Under the pieces are notes generated by a model. That model was not told where the DNA came from, did not search any database, and saw only the letters and a program-made list of their open reading frames with translations. From contig NZ_WHYR01000011.1 of assembly GCF_009428905.1 (NCBI RefSeq), positions 18,800-82,799 of the forward strand: a stretch of 64,000 nucleotides of DNA, read 5' to 3'. This document shows, one piece after another, positions 9,060 to 15,889 of this stretch. How positions within the stretch are numbered: the first letter of the stretch is position 1; the number at the start of each line of letters is the position of its first letter. A program made the position numbers and the translations under genes. The stretch is from Desulfofundulus thermobenzoicus. Its GTDB lineage: Bacteria; Bacillota; Desulfotomaculia; Desulfotomaculales; Desulfovirgulaceae.

Positions 9060-9110
9060 TTAGTACCAGGTGCTAAAACTTAGTATAAAGTAAATGGCAA
9101 AAAAAAGCAA
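9060..9110 (-). promoter_or_regulatory. fapR promoter with overlapping FapR operator
   Basis: A good sigma-A promoter reads on the minus strand: TTGCTT (9105-9110), 17-bp spacer, TATACT (9082-9087). The predicted start near 9075 falls inside TTAGTACCAGGTGCTAA (9060-9076), which fits the FapR operator consensus known from Bacillus (TTAGTACCnGGTnCTAA-like palindrome). Binding there would block initiation and shut down the whole fapR-to-fabF set when malonyl-CoA is low. Confidence 0.9.
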
Positions 9111-9119
9111 CCGCCCGGG

Positions 9120-9156
9120 CAAAAAATTTCCGGCAGGGCAAAGGCCACTGCCGGAA
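9120..9156 (-). terminator. Rho-independent terminator after rpmF
   Basis: Minus-strand stem TTCCGGCAG / CTGCCGGAA (9-bp, 11-nt loop) followed by ATTTTTT. It separates the yceD-rpmF unit from the fapR promoter. Confidence 0.85.
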
Positions 9157-9250
9157 TGGTTTTGTCGCCGCAACCTGCTGTTATGCTTATTAATCCGGTG
9201 GCTCCATCTCTGCGGGTTAACGATGTTGCAACCGGCCCGGCCACCGGCAA

Positions 9251-9427
9251 TCAGTCCACTTTTACCACCGCCCTGGCTTTGTAATACCCGCATTCAGGAC
9301 AAACCCGGTGGGAAACTTTCAGGGCATGGCACTGGGGACAACGCACCAGCCCGGGAGCTTCAATTTTCCAGTGGGCACGCCGTTGCCTGCCCCGCTGTTT
9401 GGAACTTTTCCGCTTGGGTACACCCAT
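9251..9427 (-). CDS. rpmF: 50S ribosomal protein L32
   Basis: Ribosomal large-subunit protein of 58 residues. The family start GVPKRKSSKQRGRQRRAH is present, followed by a zinc ribbon with CPQC and CPEC, so this is the cysteine-containing (zinc-binding) form. The second of two in-frame ATGs (9427) was chosen because GGGGG lies nine bases before it; the first ATG (9433) is only three bases away. It follows yceD by 33 bp, the standard yceD-rpmF pairing next to the fap/pls genes. Confidence 0.96.
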   Translation of the reverse strand: MGVPKRKSSKQRGRQRRAHWKIEAPGLVRCPQCHALKVSHRVCPECGYYKARAVVKVD

Positions 9428-9460
9428 GTCCATCCACCCCCTTCGGCCCGTTTTTAACCT

Positions 9461-9976
9461 TCATTTACTTTTAAAAAAGTCCTTCAATACCGCCAGGCGC
9501 GGGTCCACATCCTCACCGGGACAGTCACAGGAAACCAGGTTCCGGTTCCGACCGCACCGGGGACAAAGGCCGCGGCAGTCTTCCCGGCAAACAAAACGCA
9601 TGGGTAAAACCAGCATGAGACTTTTGAGCACTTCCGGGGTGATATCCAGTACATCCCCGGAAAAGGGAATCCACTCTTCCCGTTCATCCGGAGCGGCTTC
9701 CCCACCACCCTCGGGGTAATAGGTTTCGCTGATCTCCGTTTCCACCGGCATGGTAAAGGGTTCCAGGCACCGGGCGCATTGCGGCCGCAGCTGTGCCTTC
9801 AACCGTCCTTCCACCCGCAGGGCTTTACCGGTATTGCTCACTTCCAGGGATGCCCGGGCTGGACCGGTAAATTCCACCCGTTCCCCGCCGGCCTCCAGGG
9901 ATGGCAAAGGGGCTTCCAGTTCCAGGTGCATTCTTTCTCCGGGGCTGGCTTTGATCTTTGAAACATCAATATGCAT
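9461..9976 (-). CDS. YceD/DUF177 family protein
   Basis: A 171-residue protein of the DUF177 (YceD) family, which is linked to 23S rRNA metabolism and large-subunit assembly in plants and bacteria; exact role uncertain. It has the central CARCLEPF motif and a C-terminal cysteine cluster (CREDCRGLCPRCG, then CDCPG) able to bind metal. The frame is open to 10321 but the ATG at 9976 has AAAGGGGTG upstream and a consensus promoter lies 34 bp further up, so the upstream part is not translated. It is co-transcribed with rpmF. Confidence 0.9.
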   Translation of the reverse strand: MHIDVSKIKASPGERMHLELEAPLPSLEAGGERVEFTGPARASLEVSNTGKALRVEGRLKAQLRPQCARCLEPFTMPVETEISETYYPEGGGEAAPDEREEWIPFSGDVLDITPEVLKSLMLVLPMRFVCREDCRGLCPRCGRNRNLVSCDCPGEDVDPRLAVLKDFFKSK

Positions 9977-10009
9977 TGGAAAGACACCCCTTTGATTATA
10001 ACAAAACAC

Positions 10010-10039
10010 ATTATATAGAAGAGGCCGGTAATTTGTCAA
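10010..10039 (-). promoter_or_regulatory. Sigma-A promoter of yceD-rpmF
   Basis: Minus-strand TTGACA (10034-10039), 18-bp spacer, TATAAT (10010-10015): both hexamers match consensus exactly. It explains why the open frame upstream of 9976 should not be counted as coding. The stretch 10041-10230 shows no gene. Confidence 0.9.
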
Positions 10040-10230
10040 GGGAAATGCCTGCACATCCCCCGGGATGCCGCCACAAAACAGTAAACGGCCATATGCCGGT
10101 CCGAACACCCGAAAGCTTTTCTCCGTAATGGCATCCCGGATAAAAAATGCTCCTTTCAAACGTGAACGGAAGGCTTCCAGATGCATCCGGCAATGTGTAT
10201 GTCGGGGAACAACACCTTCCGAAAGAAAAT

Positions 10231-10264
10231 ATAAAAACACCGCCGGCCACAGGTTCCGGCGGTG
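10231..10264 (-). terminator. Rho-independent terminator after the acetate-CoA ligase/DRTGG genes
   Basis: Minus-strand stem CACCGCCGG / CCGGCGGTG with a 9-nt loop and the tail TTTTTATATTTT, placed seven bases after the DRTGG stop codon. Confidence 0.9.
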
Positions 10265-10271
10265 CGGTGTG

Positions 10272-10625
10272 CTAGCGCATGGCCTCCACAATGGTCTGCC
10301 ACTGGCAATATTTTTCCACATTCTCCAGGGCCACCTGAATGGCGGTGGTGTTCCCCGGTTTTAAGCGGCGGGTCAGGTGGTTTATCTTTTCCACTGTGGT
10401 GTAGGTGTCATAATGAACCAGGATCAGAGGTACGTTCTTTTCCTGTGCCCGGGCAATCACCTTTACGTCCGGATAGAGGCCGCCGGTGAGGATCAGCACT
10501 GCCGTGCTGGTCTCCAGAGCGGCCAGGGCCATATCGGCCCGGTCACCACCCAGAATCACCGCCTTATCGGCAGAACGGCGCAAATAGGTAAGGGCGCTGT
10601 CAGCGGTCATGGCCCCGATAACCAC
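10272..10625 (-). CDS. DRTGG domain, downstream part of a frameshifted gene
   Basis: Reads as 117 residues beginning at a GTG (VVIGAMTADSALTYLRR) that form a complete DRTGG domain, the regulatory domain named for the Asp-Arg-Thr-Gly-Gly stretch found in phosphotransacetylases and CBS proteins. In relatives this domain is joined to the P-loop domain encoded just upstream (10607-11320). Here the two frames overlap by 19 bp and differ by one base: inserting one G at about 10632 (GTGAAG to GTGGAAG) restores a continuous DRLVEDVVIGAMT. No Shine-Dalgarno is visible before the GTG. It is therefore likely the second half of a broken or frameshifted gene rather than a separate one. Confidence 0.75.
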   Translation of the reverse strand: MVIGAMTADSALTYLRRSADKAVILGGDRADMALAALETSTAVLILTGGLYPDVKVIARAQEKNVPLILVHYDTYTTVEKINHLTRRLKPGNTTAIQVALENVEKYCQWQTIVEAMR

Positions 10626-11320
10626 GTCTTCACCAGGCGATCCAGATTGTCCCCTCCGGCCAGAATCTCGCCGCCCAGGACCTCGTAGTACTCCTCCACC
10701 GTGGGGGAAGCAATTTCCGGCCGGCGGGGGATAATGCCCAAAACTTTATAACCCTGCTTCTCCAGGATGGGCTGGTAGATGCCCTCGGTCTTGGCCAGCA
10801 GAGGACGGGGAATGTTGTTAAAAACGTTCCCCAGCAGGTTTACTCCCGCCGCGGCCAGGCTCCGGTTGAAGAAAAGGGTCTGATCCAGGCTGAAGTCGTT
10901 TTCAATGTTGACCACCAACAACACCGGAGCGGCAAGCTCTTTGGCCAGGGTGACATCGTCCAGGCCACACCCGGCGTAGGCATAGGGATAAATGGCACCG
11001 CCAATAATGACCACATCGCTGTCGGCGGCAATCCCCTGATAAGCATAGCGCACCTGGTTCAGGGCATCTTTACAGCCGTTACCCGACAGGTAGGACGGGC
11101 CGGCCATCCGGGGCACCATGAGCTCCAGGGGGGTATCCATCCCCAGCACTTCCCGCATTAAAACGGCGTCCTCATCCACCCGCTCCCGTCCCGGGGAAGG
11201 GTTACCGATGGGCTTAAAATAAGCCACCCGCAGGCCTTCTTTTTTAAATTTTTGAGCCAGCCCCAGGGCCAGGGCCGTTTTTCCGCTGGCCGGAGTGCCC
11301 ATGATGTAAAGGTTTTTCAT
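10607..11320 (-). CDS. P-loop (BioD/phosphotransacetylase-N-like) domain, upstream part of a frameshifted gene
   Basis: A 237-residue P-loop NTPase with Walker A GTPASGKTALALG at the N-terminus, resembling the BioD-like N-terminal domain of long phosphotransacetylases. It normally continues into a DRTGG domain to make a protein of about 350 residues; here it runs out of frame at LDRLVKTWLSGP and stops, while the DRTGG part continues in the next frame. It lies 15 bp downstream of an ADP-forming acetate-CoA ligase, a frequent neighbour, and may regulate acetyl-CoA/acetate conversion. Function is inferred from domain and context only. Confidence 0.75.
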   Translation of the reverse strand: MKNLYIMGTPASGKTALALGLAQKFKKEGLRVAYFKPIGNPSPGRERVDEDAVLMREVLGMDTPLELMVPRMAGPSYLSGNGCKDALNQVRYAYQGIAADSDVVIIGGAIYPYAYAGCGLDDVTLAKELAAPVLLVVNIENDFSLDQTLFFNRSLAAAGVNLLGNVFNNIPRPLLAKTEGIYQPILEKQGYKVLGIIPRRPEIASPTVEEYYEVLGGEILAGGDNLDRLVKTWLSGP

Positions 11321-11335
11321 TATTTACACCTCGCT

Positions 11336-13438
11336 TTAAGAAATGGTAATTTTAATATCAAGGGCACTTAAGCCCTGGTTATACGCAAAGACGGGGTTGA
11401 TGTCTATCTCGTTGATTTCCGGGAAGTCCAGCACCAGCCTGGCGGTGCGGCCGATGGCATCCACCAGGGCCGGCAGGTCTGCGGGCTTTTCCCCCCGGTA
11501 ACCCCGCAAAAGGGTATAGGCCTTGGTCTCAGCCAGCATGTTCTCAATCTCCCGCCGGGTAAGCCCCCGGGCCAGGCGGAAGGATACGTCCTTCAAGAGG
11601 TTGACGTAAATACCGCCCAGGCCGCAGGCAATCATGGGACCGAATTGAACGTCCCGGGTCATCCCAATGATCAACTCGGTGCCTTTGGGCATCATTTTCT
11701 GCACTTCTATACCGTAAACCACCGCTTCAGGTAGCAGGAGGTTCACATTTTCCATGATTTCTACAAAGGCCCTGCGGACGGCTTCGGGAGAATCCAGGCC
11801 CACTTTGACCCCGCCCACATCGGTTTTATGCAGGATTTTGGGCGAAGCCACCTTGAGTACCACCGGATAACCCATCTTTTGCGCCTCTTCCACCGCTTCG
11901 TCGGGTGTGGTGGCCAGGGAAACGGGGGCGGCGGAAATACCGTAGGCCCGGGCCACCGCCGCCGCCTCGCTTCCCAGCAGGACCAGGCGGTTGTCCCGGA
12001 TCACGTCGTAAAAGATGGCCTTCACGGCTCTTTTATCCACGTCGGGGTAGCTCAGTTCGTTGCCATCGCCGGGCATCTCCCGGAATTGTCCATAGTTCAC
12101 CAGGCCGCTGATGGCGGCAATGGCCGGTTCGGGAAAGGTGAAGCAGGGTATGCCGGCTTCGGCCATCAGCTGGACGGCTTCGGCCATGGACTCGCCCCCC
12201 AGGTACCCTCCCAGAATGGGTTTGCCGGGATACTGCTTTTGCAGCTCAACAACCGCCCGGGTGGTTTCCACCGGCTGGGCCACGGCGGTGGGGCACATCA
12301 AAACCACCATGCTGTCCACATTGGGATCGGCCAGAACCTTTTCCATGGCGAAACGGTAGCGATCCGCCTTGCCGTCCCCCAGCACATCCACCGGGTTGTA
12401 CAGGGCGGCCTCGGCAGGCAGCCCCGCCCGCAGTTCGTCTATGGTTTCCCGGGTGAAGCGGGCCATGGTAAGGCCTCTGGCCTCCACATTGTCCGTAGCC
12501 ACAATACCCGGGCCGCCAGAGTTGGTCACTATGGCCACCCGCTTGCCGGCCGGCACCGGGCAGCGGGAAAAGGCAATGGCCAGCTCAAAGAGTTCGGTCA
12601 GGGAACGGGCACGGATGACACCGCACTGCCGGAAGGCCGTATCATAGGCCAGATCGCTGCCGGCCAGGGCCCCCGTATGGGAGGAAGCGGCCTGGGCACC
12701 GGCCTGGCTGGTGCCGGATTTGAGGATAATGACCGGTTTTTTCCGGGTGGCCTCCCGCACCACATCCAGAAAACGGGCACCGTCGGCCACATCTTCCAGG
12801 TAGCAGGCAATAACCCGGGTATAGGGATCTGCCGCCGCCTCGGCAATAAATTCAATCTCCGACAGATCCCCCTTGTTGCCCAAACTGACCATTTTGCTAA
12901 AACCGAGGCCCACGGACCGGCTCCAGTCCAGGATGGCAATTAATGTGGCGCCGCTCTGGGAAAGGAAGGCTATATCACCTTTGAGCGGGGAGTTTCTGGT
13001 GAAGGAAGCGTTGATGGGCGTATGGGTATCCGCCATCCCCACGCAGTTGGGACCCAGCATGCGCATACCGTAACGGCGGCAGGTGGCCACCAGTTCCTTT
13101 TCCAGGTCCAGCCCTTCTTTGCCGATTTCCTTGAATCCAGCGGTAATAACCACCAGGTAGGGTATACCCTTTTCGCCACATTCCCTGGCCGCTTCCACAA
13201 CTTTAGCAGCCGGCACGGAAAGCACCGCCAGTTCCACCGGACCGGGAATGGCTGTCACTGAAGGATAGGCCTTTAACCCTTCAATTTCACTGTCTTTGGG
13301 GTTTACCGGATAAATCTTTCCGGGGTAGCCGGACTCAATCATGTTTTTTACAATGGAATTACCCACTTTTCCGGGCTTCTTTGAAGCACCTACTATAGCT
13401 ACGGCTGTGGGATTATAAAAGTTGGTTAGCTCACCCAT
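11336..13438 (-). CDS. ADP-forming acetate/acyl-CoA ligase, fused alpha-beta
   Basis: Interconverts acyl-CoA, ADP and phosphate with acid, CoA and ATP; in anaerobes this makes ATP from acyl-CoA. The 700 residues contain a CoA-binding Rossmann domain (AIVGASKKPGKVGNS), the succinyl-CoA-synthetase-like flavodoxin domains with the phospho-His in ASSHTGALAGSD, and a C-terminal ATP-grasp beta part (VVLKVASPKILHKTDVGG). The single-chain alpha-beta order is the form seen in many bacteria. It is the first gene of a unit with the P-loop/DRTGG pair. A second ligase of the same type lies at 40991-43129. Confidence 0.92.
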   Translation of the reverse strand: MGELTNFYNPTAVAIVGASKKPGKVGNSIVKNMIESGYPGKIYPVNPKDSEIEGLKAYPSVTAIPGPVELAVLSVPAAKVVEAARECGEKGIPYLVVITAGFKEIGKEGLDLEKELVATCRRYGMRMLGPNCVGMADTHTPINASFTRNSPLKGDIAFLSQSGATLIAILDWSRSVGLGFSKMVSLGNKGDLSEIEFIAEAAADPYTRVIACYLEDVADGARFLDVVREATRKKPVIILKSGTSQAGAQAASSHTGALAGSDLAYDTAFRQCGVIRARSLTELFELAIAFSRCPVPAGKRVAIVTNSGGPGIVATDNVEARGLTMARFTRETIDELRAGLPAEAALYNPVDVLGDGKADRYRFAMEKVLADPNVDSMVVLMCPTAVAQPVETTRAVVELQKQYPGKPILGGYLGGESMAEAVQLMAEAGIPCFTFPEPAIAAISGLVNYGQFREMPGDGNELSYPDVDKRAVKAIFYDVIRDNRLVLLGSEAAAVARAYGISAAPVSLATTPDEAVEEAQKMGYPVVLKVASPKILHKTDVGGVKVGLDSPEAVRRAFVEIMENVNLLLPEAVVYGIEVQKMMPKGTELIIGMTRDVQFGPMIACGLGGIYVNLLKDVSFRLARGLTRREIENMLAETKAYTLLRGYRGEKPADLPALVDAIGRTARLVLDFPEINEIDINPVFAYNQGLSALDIKITIS

Positions 13439-13521
13439 ATTCTCACCCCTCTTGGCAAGTTCATGACCAGTTGAATTAGATGTGATAAGGAGAAAGACTT
13501 TCCCGGCACCTTGCTACTTAC

Positions 13522-13550
13522 ATTATAAAGATGATAACGGGGTGAGTAAA
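13522..13550 (-). promoter_or_regulatory. Possible promoter of the acyl-CoA ligase gene
   Basis: Minus-strand TATAAT (13522-13527) with TTTACT (13545-13550) 17 bp upstream. The -10 is consensus, the -35 weak. The 300 bp between the ligase and the next plus-strand gene (13439-13737) otherwise show no gene. Confidence 0.45.
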
Positions 13551-13737
13551 CTATAATTTATCCTAAAGGGGAAAATAACAATATTGAAAATAGAACGAAA
13601 ATAACCAAGAGACAAATACGGAAAGTTTTGAATTTGTCTGCCGATCATACTCCCTACTACTCATATTGAGAATGAAATTGACCGGGATAGTATCATACAC
13701 TTGCTGGATATGCTATAGCGAAAAAGGGGGGAAATGC

Positions 13738-14001
13738 ATGCGCTTCAAAGTCATCGCCCGGGTAAGTGAAGATCTATCCTCCGACCCCAGTTATATTGTC
13801 CATTATCAAATTTTTGAGAGGGGGCAGTTGCTGGGCGACGGAACAATCCAGGTCCATCGCCAGGCCCGGGCCAATGACCTGGAATTACCCGAAAGTATGC
13901 GCTGCCTGGACGGCAGTCCCCTGCCCCCGGATGTACAGCAGGCATGGCGGGAAAAGATTACCGGAGCAGTATGGCCCTATTTACAGGAAACAATCCGGTA
14001 A
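13738..14001 (+). CDS. Hypothetical protein, 87 residues
   Basis: Not recognised. The ATG at 13738 (MRFKVIARVSED) has GGGGGG eight bases upstream; the longer frame from 13666 has no ribosome site. The protein is soluble-looking with beta-type alternation in its first half (IVHYQIFERGQLLGDGTIQVH) and a proline-containing helical second half; there are no cysteine clusters, membrane segments or known motifs. It converges on the TtcA-like gene, 29 bp away. Codon use and third-position GC resemble the neighbours. Confidence 0.65.
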   Translation: MRFKVIARVSEDLSSDPSYIVHYQIFERGQLLGDGTIQVHRQARANDLELPESMRCLDGSPLPPDVQQAWREKITGAVWPYLQETIR

Positions 14002-14030
14002 TATATTCATCTGTTTCATCGATAGTGTTG

Positions 14031-14777
14031 TTAACCCTCCGGCCTTCTTGCTTTCCCCGGCCACAGATTGCGCAGATCGGCGGTCTGCAGGGCATTTAAA
14101 AGCCGGAAACGCAATTCGGGGTATTGCCGGCTCAAACCGGCCACCAACTGTTTTATCTCTTCCCGTTTGGTTTTTTTATTTACCGGACAGGGGTTTTCCA
14201 GAACGGGGAGATGCCGCCTCATGACCATTTCCTGCACCTGGCCTTCGGTGAGATAGACCAGGGGGCGGATCATGGTAATGCCGCTGCGATCCAGGTAGGT
14301 CACCGGGGCAAAGGTGCGTAACTGTCCGGTGTAAAAAAGGCTCATGAAAAAGGTCTCCACCACGTCATCCAGGTGATGCCCCAGGGCTACCTTGTTGCAG
14401 CCCAGCTCCCGGGCCGTGCTGTTCAACGCCCCCCGGCGCAAATTGGCACACAGGGAACAGGGGTTTTTTTCCTGACGCAAATCGAAAACCACGGTGGCAA
14501 TATCGGTGGGCTTGTAATAAAAAGGTACGCCGTAAGAAAGGCACAGTTCCCGCAGGATATTAACCTCCATGTTCCAGCCGGGGTCCACATAAATACCGTG
14601 CAGGTCAAATTTTACCGGAGCGGACAACCGAACCCGGTGCAGCACGTGCAGCAGTACGGTACTGTCCTTTCCCCCGGACAGTCCCACAGCCACCCGGTCC
14701 CCGTTTTTAATCATGTTATAATCAACGATGGCCCTTTTGACATGGCCCAGCACCCGGTACTCAAATTCTCTGGCCAA
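14031..14777 (-). CDS. TtcA-family PP-loop tRNA thiolation/modification protein
   Basis: ATP pyrophosphatase of the TtcA/TilS superfamily, likely a tRNA 2-thiolation enzyme acting with an iron-sulfur cluster. The 248 residues show the PP-loop SGGKDSTVLL (about residue 34), a central CSLC motif followed by a basic LRRG, GHHLDDVVET, and a third cysteine in NPCP, the three-cysteine pattern that binds the cluster in TtcA-type enzymes. There is no TilS-type C-terminal tRNA-binding extension. The exact tRNA position modified cannot be told from sequence. Confidence 0.85.
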   Translation of the reverse strand: MAREFEYRVLGHVKRAIVDYNMIKNGDRVAVGLSGGKDSTVLLHVLHRVRLSAPVKFDLHGIYVDPGWNMEVNILRELCLSYGVPFYYKPTDIATVVFDLRQEKNPCSLCANLRRGALNSTARELGCNKVALGHHLDDVVETFFMSLFYTGQLRTFAPVTYLDRSGITMIRPLVYLTEGQVQEMVMRRHLPVLENPCPVNKKTKREEIKQLVAGLSRQYPELRFRLLNALQTADLRNLWPGKARRPEG

Positions 14778-14917
14778 GATAAACCGCTCCCTTGACTGGT
14801 CGAAATATAAATAATTATACCCGCCGGCCGCCCCCTGTTAAAGGAAAAGTGTACATACCTGCCGGTTTTGATTGCCAGCCCCGGGGGAGTCATAACGGTC
14901 GGCGCTACCAGATTGCC

Positions 14918-14943
14918 GCCCGGCGCCAAAGCTGGCGCCGGGC
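14918..14943. other. Perfect GC-rich palindromic hairpin between divergent genes
   Basis: Ten-base-pair stem GCCCGGCGCC / GGCGCCGGGC with a 6-nt loop, in the 259-bp gap between two divergently read genes. No T-run follows directly on either strand, so it is more likely a regulatory or transcript-isolating structure than a normal terminator. Confidence 0.5.
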
Positions 14944-14975
14944 AAAAATTTTACATTTTTTTAACCCGTTTTTAA

Positions 14976-15003
14976 TTGCTGCTTAAAACCCGGGCCTTAT
15001 AAT
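14976..15003 (+). promoter_or_regulatory. Promoter of the 15037 gene
   Basis: TTGCTG (14976-14981), 16-bp spacer, TATAAT (14998-15003), about 34 bp before the GTG start of the next gene. Confidence 0.7.
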
Positions 15004-15036
15004 AGCCCCAGACAACAGGGAAAGGGGGAACGGCAG

Positions 15037-15693
15037 GTGAAGGGAGTTTTGAACAAGTCCTTTCCTGTAAGCCTGGAACCCTCATTGATGGTGGAAAAAT
15101 GCCTGCAATCCCTGCAAAGGGAAATAAAAAACCTGGCCGGTGCCTGCATAAATCAGGTGGAGGAATATATTTGCCGGGTGCTTTACCGGGGGGAACACTG
15201 GGAGGAAAGTTTTTACAATACCTTTTTTCCCCCTGCAATTATTGACCGGCTGACAGTAATGATCAAAAATACCCTGGAGCGAGACACCGGTTACCCGGCC
15301 TTTTACCTTGCGCCGGATCAAGTGCGGCCGGGCTGGATGGACATTTCCGGGGAAATGGACGCCTTGCAGCCGGTGATGGAGGGCTGCCGGCAAATGCGGG
15401 AGCTGGCCGTCTTCAGCGAAGCGGTACAACAATGGGCCTGCCGCCAGGTGTGGGAAGAAAATTGCCCCTTTCCCCTTCCCGAAACGGCAGGGGAGCTTAT
15501 GCCCCCCGTACCCAGGGAAAGTATCAATCAACACCGGGCTATGGAGTGGGATTATTTAAAACGCTGTATCACCGGACTGGTGCGGCAGATATGGCGGCGG
15601 CTGGAACATGACGTCTGCCGCCGGGTGGCGGTACTCCTTTACCAGTGGTACGAACCCCAAACATGGGATACCGCCGAAAGCATTCCCGCCTGA
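15037..15693 (+). CDS. Hypothetical protein, 218 residues
   Basis: Not recognised. The GTG start at 15037 has AAAGGGGG eight bases upstream and a clear promoter before that. The protein is rich in aromatic and charged residues, mainly helical, with no signal peptide, membrane segment or metal motif; five of its six cysteines are scattered and unpaired by motif. It is a single-gene unit with its own promoter and a terminator-like hairpin after it. Nothing in the neighbourhood gives a role. Confidence 0.7.
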   Translation: MKGVLNKSFPVSLEPSLMVEKCLQSLQREIKNLAGACINQVEEYICRVLYRGEHWEESFYNTFFPPAIIDRLTVMIKNTLERDTGYPAFYLAPDQVRPGWMDISGEMDALQPVMEGCRQMRELAVFSEAVQQWACRQVWEENCPFPLPETAGELMPPVPRESINQHRAMEWDYLKRCITGLVRQIWRRLEHDVCRRVAVLLYQWYEPQTWDTAESIPA

Positions 15694-15703
15694 AAACACG
15701 CCA

Positions 15704-15731
15704 AAAAGCGACGGTGCATACCGCCGCTTTT
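15704..15731 (+). terminator. Terminator-like hairpin after the 15037 gene
   Basis: Stem AAAAGCG-(A)-CGG / CCG-(C)-CGCTTTT around a 6-nt loop, ending in a short T run. It lies between convergent genes. Confidence 0.55.
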
Positions 15732-15889
15732 CTATTTCCATAGCTGTTATTGAAACCGTTTGGTCCAACACTCAACGATTCTATGCTTGCATATTGATAA
15801 TAGATGACCTGGCGAACAGATAATCCTTTCGCAGAGCATACCTTTCATTGAGTGCTGGGCTCCCGGAAACGCCAACGGAAACCGGTTAA

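Noticed and set aside
9977..10321. N-terminal extension of the YceD protein
   Set aside because: A consensus promoter and a ribosome site for the ATG at 9976 lie within this part.
10607..10625. Normal overlapping gene pair
   Set aside because: The DRTGG part has no ribosome site and the two frames join seamlessly after a one-base correction, so a broken single gene is more likely.
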